Source: Planctomycetota bacterium (lineage in GTDB: Bacteria; Planctomycetota; Phycisphaerae; Phycisphaerales; Phycisphaeraceae). Taken from it: a stretch of 64,000 bases of DNA. The stretch is from contig CP066225.1 of assembly GCA_016350165.1 (NCBI GenBank), positions 2,294,001-2,358,000 on the forward strand, read 5' to 3'. The notes beneath the pieces were generated by a model. It was not told where the DNA came from. It saw nothing but the letters and a program-made list of their open reading frames with translations, and made no database searches. A program made the position numbers and the translations under genes. The stretch's first letter is position 1, and each line of letters begins with the position of its first letter. Below are positions 40,888 to 48,791 of the stretch, piece after piece.

Positions 40888-42483
40888 ATGAAAAATAGCG
40901 AGCAAGAATTAGTCACATTAGCTGAGGTTACCCAAATCCTAGGTGACGGCCTCGAATTGCATCAAGTCTTTCAACGAGCAATGACCATGCTCTCCGAACG
41001 GCTTGCTATCAGCCGCGCGGCGCTTGTACTTCTAGACCAAGCAACCGACCAGCTTCAAATCTTTGCTGCCATTGGACTTACCTCTAAAGAACAACAACGC
41101 GGTCAATATTCAATTGGCGAAGGCGTCACAGGTCAGGTACTTGCGAGCGGCAAACCTGCGATCATTTCCGACATTTCCAAACATCCAGATTTTCTCAACC
41201 GCACCAAAAGCCGCCCAGTATCAAATGAGAACGACAAACCAATTGCATTCATCTGCCTGCCCGTCAAAGACGGCAATGACTACGTCGGCACCATTAGCAT
41301 TGACCTCCCCTATCAGGGCCAAGAAGAACTTAACGCCACCACAAGCTTTCTAACCATTATCGCAGGCTTGTTCTCACAGACTGTTCGTATCCACCATCTC
41401 ATCCAAATGGAGAAAGAGCAATGGGCCACAGAGAATCAACAGCTCAGAGACAACCTTCATAACAAATATCGATTTGACAACATCATCGGCTCAAGCCCTG
41501 CAATGCTGGATGTTCTCTCAACGATCGGCCAAGTCTCATCTTCACGCGCGACCATATTACTGCTTGGTGAAACCGGTTGCGGCAAGGAGCTCATTGCAAA
41601 AGCGATTCATTACAACTCACCACGCAAAGACAAGCCAATGATTCGGATCAACTGCGGCGCACTCTCACCGCAATTACTTGAATCTGAGCTATTTGGTCAT
41701 GTTAAAGGTGCATTTACTGGGGCTGTACGTGATAAAATTGGGCGATTCGAAGCTGCAAATGGAGGAACAATCTTCCTCGATGAAGTCGGCACTCTTGATA
41801 CACAACTGCAAGTCAAGCTATTGCGTGTCCTGCAAGAACGAGAACTGGAGCGGGTAGGTGACCACCAAACAATAAATATAGATGTACGCGTCATCGCTGC
41901 TACGAACTTGGATCTTGAGGAGGAAGTACGTAAAGGTAACTTCCGTGAAGATCTTTATTACAGACTCAATGTTGTCACGGTCAATCTTCCTTCATTACGT
42001 AATCGACGTGATGACATTCCAAAACTTATTGACCACTTCCTTGATCTATATAACAAGGAAAACAATCGCAATCTTTCAAAGATGAATCGCGATGTACTCA
42101 ACACACTCCTACGTTACCCATGGCCAGGCAACGTACGTGAACTTGAAAACGCAATAGAGCGTGCAACCGTCCTATCAACGAATGACGAATTCACACTCGA
42201 ATTACTCCCGTTACAAATTCGCATGTATGCCCAACAAACGCGAGGTGACAGCATCAACGATTCAGTAGAAGCACTCTCTTCAAAACTAGCCGAACTTGGA
42301 ATCAAGCAATACAGCATATACGAAGGTGAAATCTACAGCCTCATCATTAACGAAGTCGAGAAACAGCTTATCCGTGAAGCATTAAGCTACAACGATGGCA
42401 CCAAAACTCGCACCGCTGATTTTCTTGGCATCAATCGAAACACACTTAACAAAAAAGTTAAAGAGTTCGGCATCACAAGCTAA
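40888..42483 (+). CDS. Sigma-54-dependent activator (GAF-AAA+-Fis), NifA-like layout
   Basis: A 531-residue enhancer-binding protein. An N-terminal GAF sensor domain (about 24-165) is followed by the AAA+ ATPase (about 197-425) with Walker A GETGCGKE (227-234), the sigma-54-contact loop GAFTGA (274-279), Walker B FLDE and the VRELENAIERA end. The C terminus has a Fis-type helix-turn-helix (TRTADFLGINRNTLNKKVKEF). It is not a response regulator, as no receiver is present; the signal is probably a small molecule or protein acting on GAF. Divergent from the phage capsid operon across 267 bases, so it may control it. Ends at a terminator. Confidence 0.93.
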   Translation: MKNSEQELVTLAEVTQILGDGLELHQVFQRAMTMLSERLAISRAALVLLDQATDQLQIFAAIGLTSKEQQRGQYSIGEGVTGQVLASGKPAIISDISKHPDFLNRTKSRPVSNENDKPIAFICLPVKDGNDYVGTISIDLPYQGQEELNATTSFLTIIAGLFSQTVRIHHLIQMEKEQWATENQQLRDNLHNKYRFDNIIGSSPAMLDVLSTIGQVSSSRATILLLGETGCGKELIAKAIHYNSPRKDKPMIRINCGALSPQLLESELFGHVKGAFTGAVRDKIGRFEAANGGTIFLDEVGTLDTQLQVKLLRVLQERELERVGDHQTINIDVRVIAATNLDLEEEVRKGNFREDLYYRLNVVTVNLPSLRNRRDDIPKLIDHFLDLYNKENNRNLSKMNRDVLNTLLRYPWPGNVRELENAIERATVLSTNDEFTLELLPLQIRMYAQQTRGDSINDSVEALSSKLAELGIKQYSIYEGEIYSLIINEVEKQLIREALSYNDGTKTRTADFLGINRNTLNKKVKEFGITS

Positions 42484-42485
42484 TA

Positions 42486-42513
42486 AAAAAGCCGCTTCAG
42501 TGAGCGGCTTTTT
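42486..42513. terminator. Bidirectional terminator
   Basis: AAAAAGCCGCT / AGCGGCTTTTT stem with a 6-base loop. It lies between the activator gene and the convergent pepA. Confidence 0.9.
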
Positions 42514-42527
42514 ACTTCATTTTCACA

Positions 42528-44051
42528 TTATCGTTTTGACAAATATTCCGTCACTAATCTCACTCCCCAACCTGACGGGCCTTTAGCATACATCGGTGTT
42601 TCCGAATCAAACGAAGCCACGCCAGCAATATCAATATGCATCCATGGCATCTTCGGCATTTCTCTTGGTGCTTTTTCACCTACAAAATAAGATAAAAATG
42701 CTGCACCTTGGATTGGATGAGCCTCACGATTAGCCGAGTTCACAATATCCGCATGCGTACCTTGCATTTGTTTACGGTGATCATTCCATAACGGCAACCG
42801 CCATACTCGCTCACCTGTCTTATCTGCAGCATCCTGCATACTAGCCATCAGCTTATCATCTGTAGTGAATACACCCGCACACACTGAACCCAATGCAACA
42901 ACAACGCCGCCCGTTAGTGTTGCCATATCAACAACTGACTTTGGCTTATACGTTTTCGTACCGTAAGCTAATGCATCTGCAAGCACTAATCGACCTTCAG
43001 CATCGGTATTCGTGACTTCGCACGTCACGCCATTCGAAAACTTAATAATATCATCAACACGATACGCATTTGCATCAATCATATTCTCAGCAGCAGCAAC
43101 AATCCCCACCACACGCTGTTTCAGTTTCAATTTTGCGACCGCTTCCATAATTCCAATTACGGTCATCCCACCACACTTATCGTATTTCATATTCTTCCCG
43201 CCATCCGGCTTCAGCGAATAGCCACCCGTATCAAAAGTGATTGATTTGCCAACTAACAGATCAGGCTGAGCTTTCGGATTCTTACCTGCCCACTCTAGAA
43301 TAATTAGCGCAGGCTTAGAAACACTACCTGCTCCAACGGCAAGAAGTCCACCCATTCCCAACTGTTTTGCCTTAGCAGCATTGATTACACTGCATTTCAG
43401 TCCCAACTTTTTAGCCGTCGCACGGCAGTATTTCTCTATATAAGGTACGTTCGCCACATTTGGTGGCGTCGCAGCCAAACGCTTGGCTGTATTCACGCCT
43501 TCATTAACAGCAACTGCACGATCAACCCCCTTCTTAACGCCAGCTTCAACAACAATGGTCAAAGCATTCGACTTAGCTTTCTTATCCTGACCTGTCGCAG
43601 CGCCTTTGTATTCATTGAAGTCAAAGCAAACCAATCCTATTCCCTCAGCCACTACCTCACCAAACTGCTGCTCATCAACGTATTTCTTTACAACCTCAAC
43701 ACCAGCAATAGCTAGCTTCTTGACCCCTGCCCCATTCGCAGCCTTGCACAGATTCTTAGAAGCAAGACGCAGCACATTTGCCGTAAAACTCTCAGCACAA
43801 CCAAGCCCGACAACATACACACGACTAACGCCTACCTCTGGATACAACACTGCCACATCACCAGCATTACCACTGAACTCACTCCGCTTTAGATGCGCTG
43901 ACACACATTTGCCGACTGCCTCATCCAATTGCTTGTAGGCAGGTGACAATTGCGCTTTCTTTCCAAACACAAATATCGCTAAACTATCTGAAGTAAAAGC
44001 TTTACCGTCTGTCTTCAGTGCACTCACTGCTGTCTTGATTGTCTGATACAT
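42528..44051 (-). CDS. pepA: Leucyl aminopeptidase (M17)
   Basis: A 507-residue cytosolic M17 metallopeptidase that removes N-terminal residues from peptides. The two-metal active site is visible in ITFDTGGYSLKP, the KYDKCGG segment and NTDAEGRLVLADAL, the family signature. The N-terminal macro-like domain is rather diverged. A single gene with terminator; no signal peptide. Confidence 0.95.
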   Translation of the reverse strand: MYQTIKTAVSALKTDGKAFTSDSLAIFVFGKKAQLSPAYKQLDEAVGKCVSAHLKRSEFSGNAGDVAVLYPEVGVSRVYVVGLGCAESFTANVLRLASKNLCKAANGAGVKKLAIAGVEVVKKYVDEQQFGEVVAEGIGLVCFDFNEYKGAATGQDKKAKSNALTIVVEAGVKKGVDRAVAVNEGVNTAKRLAATPPNVANVPYIEKYCRATAKKLGLKCSVINAAKAKQLGMGGLLAVGAGSVSKPALIILEWAGKNPKAQPDLLVGKSITFDTGGYSLKPDGGKNMKYDKCGGMTVIGIMEAVAKLKLKQRVVGIVAAAENMIDANAYRVDDIIKFSNGVTCEVTNTDAEGRLVLADALAYGTKTYKPKSVVDMATLTGGVVVALGSVCAGVFTTDDKLMASMQDAADKTGERVWRLPLWNDHRKQMQGTHADIVNSANREAHPIQGAAFLSYFVGEKAPREMPKMPWMHIDIAGVASFDSETPMYAKGPSGWGVRLVTEYLSKR

Positions 44052-44373
44052 CCTCAGTACCTCATCTTGGCGTCAATGTTTGGGCACGGCTAACAACATG
44101 CCAATACCACCTGATCCTAATTATTTCGACTATTTACCGGCCCCATATCAAATTTGATTCACGTGAAACATACCTTTTCACACTTCACCTTGCTGCAGCA
44201 CTAATCATATTTGTGCAGATACCACCATATTTCACTTGCGTATCACACCCACAAGAGCGATACTCATTTATCCCTTGCCGACCATCGGCACTCACCCGCC
44301 TTTGATAAAAGTCGCAAAAATACTTAAACTCAATAAATCTAAAGATTTGCAGCAATGCAAACTTAGAAATTAT
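44052..44373. other. Intergenic region between pepA and an exported-protein gene
   Basis: About 320 bases between divergent genes. It must contain the pepA promoter; no clear pair was seen for it. The other end holds the promoter described at 44374-44401. Confidence 0.5.
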
Positions 44374-44401
44374 TTGACAACCCCCCCTGCCCAATGATAA
44401 T
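44374..44401 (+). promoter_or_regulatory. Sigma-70-type promoter
   Basis: Perfect TTGACA (44374-44379), 16-base C-rich spacer, GATAAT (44396-44401). It gives a leader of about 70 bases for the exported-protein gene at 44477. Confidence 0.6.
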
Positions 44402-44476
44402 CTGCAAGGGTAAATCAGAACTGGTTTTATGAGCATTTTGCCCTCCTCCTTCAGTAGATTTTCGGAGAGTTCAGTA

Positions 44477-45589
44477 ATGAGACGAATGCGTCCGCTGCTC
44501 GGCGCCATGGCAATTGCCGCGGCCGGGATGTTGGGAACTTATCCCCTCCCCGTTCACGCGCAATCCACACAGGCTGCCCCAAGAATCACGCAAAGCATCC
44601 AAACCGTCGAAGCACCTATTTCCGCACAGGATCTTCAGGTCATCGATTCTTTCAATCGCTACTGGGTCGATCAACTCGCCAGTGGTGATAAGGCCAGCAT
44701 CACCAAAGCTAGACAGACTCTTCGTTCAGCCATGTCTCCTGCTGGTTCTTCAGAAGAATACCTCAAGCAATTCAACAAAAATCTTCTCCAGAAGATCCAG
44801 GTTGCAATCCAAGCTCCCAAGATCCCTGCTAATGCAACAAAGGATGAACGAGAAAGCATTGCCAAGAATCTGATGCTCACTCGCATCAACACCATGATTG
44901 TTCTCGTCAATACTCAAGGCGAAGGTGTTGAAGCTGCTCTGGCTGTTGGACTCAGCGATAGCAATGGTGGCGTCCGTTACTGGGCATCAAAAGCGATTGC
45001 TAAAATTGCTGAATACAAACGTATTACCAAAGAAGAGCAGCCAAAAATTCTCAAGCTCTTGGAAAAATCACTAGGCAAAGAAACACAAGCTGCTGCACTT
45101 AGTGAACAGCTTGCTGCTCTAAGCAACATGAACGTAGGCTCAGCAAGAGAAATCCTGCTCAACGTTCTTTCTGCTCGTGTTGGTGTTCACGCTAAAGATG
45201 TCCTCGCATCTTACACTCCTGAACAAAAAGCACTCCAGGACATGTTTTTCAAGCTGATTTCCGATACTGAACGCAACGGCATCGACCCTGTTCAGATCAA
45301 AACTTTCACCCGCGTTGCTTTCCGCTATGCAAAGCTCGCAACTGATCAGCTTATCGAAAATGAAAATCTGACACCTGAGATTATTGCTGACAAACGTGCA
45401 ATGATTCGGCTCACAGATGACATCTTCCGCTTCGCTCATGAGAAAATCGATCCAGGTGCACGTCAGCCAGAGAAAATCGATAATGCTCTGACCCTCTCCA
45501 AATGGGACTTCATCAGAATCAAGATCGACCAATGGCATGGCATCTTCACCAAGTCGCCATTCAACATCGATGCGAAAGAACTCGAGTAG
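44477..45589 (+). CDS. Exported protein with helical repeats
   Basis: A 370-residue exported protein of unknown function. The ATG at 44477 is preceded by GGAGAG and opens a signal peptide (MRRMRPLLGAMAIAAAGMLG...HAQ). The mature protein is almost entirely helical. One part, EAALAVGLSDSNGGVRYWASKAIAKIAEYK (about 160-189), has the look of a HEAT repeat. No enzyme motif. An earlier in-frame ATG at 44429 is possible but would put charged residues before the signal peptide. Monocistronic. Confidence 0.75.
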   Translation: MRRMRPLLGAMAIAAAGMLGTYPLPVHAQSTQAAPRITQSIQTVEAPISAQDLQVIDSFNRYWVDQLASGDKASITKARQTLRSAMSPAGSSEEYLKQFNKNLLQKIQVAIQAPKIPANATKDERESIAKNLMLTRINTMIVLVNTQGEGVEAALAVGLSDSNGGVRYWASKAIAKIAEYKRITKEEQPKILKLLEKSLGKETQAAALSEQLAALSNMNVGSAREILLNVLSARVGVHAKDVLASYTPEQKALQDMFFKLISDTERNGIDPVQIKTFTRVAFRYAKLATDQLIENENLTPEIIADKRAMIRLTDDIFRFAHEKIDPGARQPEKIDNALTLSKWDFIRIKIDQWHGIFTKSPFNIDAKELE

Positions 45590-45614
45590 TTCAAAATTAA
45601 ATTTCGAAATTTTC

Positions 45615-45640
45615 AAAGCTGCAGAAACTGCAGCTTTTTT
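45615..45640 (+). terminator. Rho-independent terminator
   Basis: AAAGCTGCAG / CTGCAGCTTT stem with a 3-base loop, then T6. Confidence 0.92.
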
Positions 45641-45866
45641 AATATTTACATCCCCAACACCTCAGAGCGTACCGAAAAAGCCAACATTCCTAAAGTCGAT
45701 CGTCAAATCAAACCAAAAACATGCTAAACAAGGGTTATTACCTAGATAATTAAGTGTAATCAGACTCCTTTTGTCCGATAATACCTGTCTTAATTGAACC
45801 TCAAGTCTAACTTTTGGGGTAGTCGATAAATTTAAAGCCTAGGGGCGGGTCCCGGAGCATTAGACC

Positions 45867-46364
45867 TTGGCGTCTGATACAAGGGTAATCTTTGCAGCAC
45901 AGGTGAAGTCCCAAGATGCACAGCCTGTACCGCCGCCTTGCGCGTCATCCATTAAAAGGATGTCTTGCCGCAGGGTGCGTTCGTCTTTTGGAAATACGGT
46001 TTTAAGCGGCGCGATCTTTAGGATCGGACAGTCAGGCCAAATTTTGTGGGCAAGTGATACTGCTCGTATTGTTCTGCGTTTGCTTGGTGCTTTGGATACC
46101 AGCAAATCAACTTTACATCTCAGTATCAATTGGCAACAACGTTTTTGGCTGCCCATTAATCGCTCAGATTCACGTCCACAGACTCACATCATTAGTGACC
46201 CTCTGTGGCCATGCACTGCAGCGATCTATTGGACACCCAAACACCCCCTCGGCCTGACAGCTTCACTATGGAATGTCCAAGCTGTAAATATACAATTCAG
46301 CAGCCTCGACATCGATCCAATGTGGGAGTCCATTCTTGAGAAACTGAGTAAGCACAAGACATAA
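45867..46364 (+). CDS. Hypothetical protein upstream of an Rrf2-type regulator
   Basis: A 165-residue protein that I do not recognise. A TTG start at 45867 is supported by CGGAG 9-10 bases before it; the first ATG is only at codon 32 and lacks a ribosome binding site. The C-terminal two thirds are rich in Trp, Leu and Ile with strand-like periodicity (ILWASDTARIVLRLLGALD, LHLSINWQQRFWLPINR). No signal peptide or membrane helix. The Rrf2-type gene starts 55 bases downstream on the same strand, so the two may be co-transcribed. A minus-strand frame overlaps it (45860-46156) but lacks a start signal. Confidence 0.5.
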   Translation: MASDTRVIFAAQVKSQDAQPVPPPCASSIKRMSCRRVRSSFGNTVLSGAIFRIGQSGQILWASDTARIVLRLLGALDTSKSTLHLSINWQQRFWLPINRSDSRPQTHIISDPLWPCTAAIYWTPKHPLGLTASLWNVQAVNIQFSSLDIDPMWESILEKLSKHKT

Positions 46365-46418
46365 AGTATCGTCTTGTCCCTCACGAGTGCCGCGCATCAT
46401 GGAAGGTCGGTGCTCCCG

Positions 46419-46850
46419 ATGAAACTCAGTAAAACGTCTGCACATGCAGCACTCGCAATTGCTTTCCTCGCAAGCAAATGCAACGAAGGTCCAACTCAGG
46501 CGCGTACAGTCGCTGAACATTTGGGTATCCCAACTGATTCAGCTCTGAAAATTCTTCAGGCTCTGTCTCGTCATCGCCTAATTAAAAGTCAGCTCGGTCG
46601 TAGCGGTGGTTACCTGCTTCATCGCCCGTCTGAAGGCATCAGTCTGCTTGAGATTGTTGAAGCCATTGATGGCCCAATCGCTGGTGAAATGCCCATCAGC
46701 CAGCATGCCAACAAACTCGACTACTCAATGAACATCCTTCAGAATGCATGTGTCCACGCTGCGGAACAGCTTCGTGATTCTCTCAGTAAATACACGATCG
46801 CTGATTTGATTATGATTGAAGAACAACCTCAACTAGCCTTTGCTGGTTAA
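46419..46850 (+). CDS. Rrf2-family transcriptional regulator
   Basis: A 143-residue winged-helix regulator of the Rrf2 family: MKLSKTSAHAALAIAFLAS, VAEHLGIPTDSALKILQALSRHRLIKSQLGRSGGYLLHRP and ISLLEIVEAIDGPI are clear family marks. Unlike IscR or NsrR it lacks the three-cysteine cluster; only one Cys (NACVHA) lies in the region where the iron-sulfur ligands sit. It is therefore probably not an Fe-S sensor of the usual kind. Start chosen at 46419, where GGAAGG precedes it. Confidence 0.88.
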   Translation: MKLSKTSAHAALAIAFLASKCNEGPTQARTVAEHLGIPTDSALKILQALSRHRLIKSQLGRSGGYLLHRPSEGISLLEIVEAIDGPIAGEMPISQHANKLDYSMNILQNACVHAAEQLRDSLSKYTIADLIMIEEQPQLAFAG

Positions 46851-46879
46851 CTCACCACCGCGATATCTCGATTGATTAC

Positions 46880-46903
46880 GCCCTGCTCAATGGGGCTTTT
46901 TTT
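46880..46903 (+). terminator. Rho-independent terminator after the Rrf2-type gene
   Basis: GCCC / GGGC stem with a 9-base loop followed by T7; a short stem but good T run. Confidence 0.65.
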
Positions 46904-47239
46904 ATGCGCACCTTCAATCCGTTATCGGGCCACACATTCCGAACTCCCCTATTCTCACCTCATTTCAACAAGACTTCTCTTACTCACGTCTAAATATTGC
47001 GGATTATTTTCCAGTATTAAGTACATCCCCTAAAGATGACCGCTCGACACTCCGATTCATTATCCGGAGCAGGTTCTTATGTGTAATCATTCAAATCTGC
47101 TTCACACAAGCAAAGGCAGTAATCGCGATCCAGCTTTAATAAACGATTACAAACAAGCTTTGAATACACCTTTGTTCCCTAACCTTTATCAGATCCAGAT
47201 ATTCCCGGGGCAAGGGAATATGTTCAGGAGGTATGAAAC
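46904..47239 (+). promoter_or_regulatory. Leader of the chemotaxis operon with a possible sigma-28-like promoter
   Basis: About 340 bases without a supported gene. TAAAGATG (47031-47038) and TCCGATTC (47051-47058) have 12 bases between them and partly match the flagellar sigma-28 consensus TAAAGTTT-N11-GCCGATAA. The match is weak. A short frame at 47079-47267 has no ribosome binding site and overlaps cheW. Confidence 0.3.
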
Positions 47240-47785
47240 ATGTCCATTGAAAACCCAAATGCGATAGGCGACTCAGCCGGCAATCCCAACAACGATGGCA
47301 CCATCACTGCCGTCTCCGAAGGCGAACTGCTGCAACTCGTCAGCTTCGTCGTAGGTGACGAAGAATTTGCAGTTCCAATTCTCAGCGTTCAGGAAATCAA
47401 CCGCATGATGCAGATCACTCGCGTTCCTCAGTCTCCTGAGTACGTCGAGGGTGTCATCAACCTACGCGGCAAGATCATTCCTGTCATCGACCTTCGTAAA
47501 CGCTTCAGTATGGGCGAACTCAAAGATTCATCTGATGCACGAATCATCGTTGTTGAAGTTGCAAACCGCGTCATCGGCTTCACTGTCGATCGTGTGAATG
47601 AAGTGCTTCGTATCAGTTCAGACATTGTTGACCCACCTCCTTCTATCTGCAGCAGTATCAGCACCGACTACATCCAAGGTGTTGGCAAGCTTAACGACCG
47701 CCTGCTCATCATGCTTAATCTCGAAAAACTATTCGCTGATTATGACATGGATGAACTTGAGCAGGTCACTAAAAACGCTGCGTAA
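47240..47785 (+). CDS. cheW: Chemotaxis coupling protein CheW
   Basis: A 181-residue CheW that links receptors with the kinase CheA. Family marks: LVSFVVGDEEFAVPILSVQEINRM (about 31-54), ITRVPQSPEYVEGVINLRGKIIPVIDLRKRF and a second SH3-like half with LNDRLLIMLNLEKLF. An unusual polar N-terminal extension of about 25 residues is present. AGGAGG precedes the ATG. First gene of a seven-gene operon reaching cheB at 54711. Confidence 0.95.
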   Translation: MSIENPNAIGDSAGNPNNDGTITAVSEGELLQLVSFVVGDEEFAVPILSVQEINRMMQITRVPQSPEYVEGVINLRGKIIPVIDLRKRFSMGELKDSSDARIIVVEVANRVIGFTVDRVNEVLRISSDIVDPPPSICSSISTDYIQGVGKLNDRLLIMLNLEKLFADYDMDELEQVTKNAA

Positions 47786-47861
47786 AGTCAATCAATCATA
47801 ACGTGGAGCCTCTGCGCTCACAGAGCGCTCCACTTCTATTTATTCGTCTGAAAGAAAAACG

Positions 47862-48722
47862 ATGGCGCTTACATCTCTCACATCTGCAAATAAGATTAAG
47901 ATGTCAGACTCGCAATTCGATCAACTTCGCAAAGTGATCTATCAGCGTGCAGGCATTCATTTCTTAGATTCAAAGAAGTACGTTCTCGAAAGCCGCCTCT
48001 CACGCCGTGTTGAAGAGCTCGAATTCGAAAACTTCGATCAATACATCATGTACCTGACCACTGGCCCATACCAAATGGACGAGTTTCAGGAGATGTTCAA
48101 TCGTATCACGATTAACGAAACAAGTTTCTTCCGCAATGAACCTCAACTTCTCTACTTCGAACAGCAGGTTCTTCCAAAACTAATTGAAGCACGTCAAAAA
48201 ACCAAAACACTACGCATTTGGTCAAGTGCTGCTTCCAGTGGCGAAGAAGCTTACACACTCGCAATTCAACTCCATCGTTCACTCGGTATCCGTGCGATGG
48301 ACTGGAAAATCGAAATCCTAGGCACAGACATCAGTGAAAAAGTGCTCCTACAAGCACAAGAAGCAAAGTACCCACATTATGCCGTGCGTACACTCAGCCC
48401 GATGGTTCTGCAAAAATACTTCAAGCAGGAAGGCAGCTTCTATCACCTCGATCCTAGCCTGAAAACAATGTGTCGCTTCGAGAAACTCAACCTGAAAGAT
48501 CGAATCTCAGCACGTCGTTTCGGCACTTTCGATGTCATCTTCTGCCGTAACGTTCTCATCTATTTCGACGATGAAATGCGCAAAGGCGTCATTAACATGT
48601 TCCATGATCAGCTCGCCAAAGACGGCACGCTCTTCATTGGTCACTCCGAATCTTTACGCAACCTCAATGTTAAATTCGAACAGATAGCAGCTCCTCAGGC
48701 TTTCGCCTACACGAAGCTCTGA
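47862..48722 (+). CDS. cheR: Chemoreceptor methyltransferase CheR
   Basis: A 286-residue SAM-dependent methyltransferase that methylates glutamates of chemoreceptors. The N-terminal helical domain (about 14-85) ends in ITINETSFFRNEPQL. The SAM domain has RIWSSAASSGEEAYTLAIQL, ILGTDISEKVL, FDVIFCRNVLIYFD and LFIGHSESL, all typical. Counteracts CheB in the same operon. Confidence 0.95.
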   Translation: MALTSLTSANKIKMSDSQFDQLRKVIYQRAGIHFLDSKKYVLESRLSRRVEELEFENFDQYIMYLTTGPYQMDEFQEMFNRITINETSFFRNEPQLLYFEQQVLPKLIEARQKTKTLRIWSSAASSGEEAYTLAIQLHRSLGIRAMDWKIEILGTDISEKVLLQAQEAKYPHYAVRTLSPMVLQKYFKQEGSFYHLDPSLKTMCRFEKLNLKDRISARRFGTFDVIFCRNVLIYFDDEMRKGVINMFHDQLAKDGTLFIGHSESLRNLNVKFEQIAAPQAFAYTKL

Positions 48723-48791
48723 GTTAAGCATATAGCCTGAATTCAACTAAGCATTTCTGTATTCAGGCAAGACGCAAAAAGGAATACGATT

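Noticed and set aside
45860-46156. 98-codon minus-strand frame opposite the hypothetical gene at 45867
   Set aside because: No start signal, while the plus-strand frame has a supported start and a longer open frame.
47079-47267. 62-codon frame before cheW
   Set aside because: No ribosome binding site and it runs into cheW; cheW has a perfect AGGAGG of its own.
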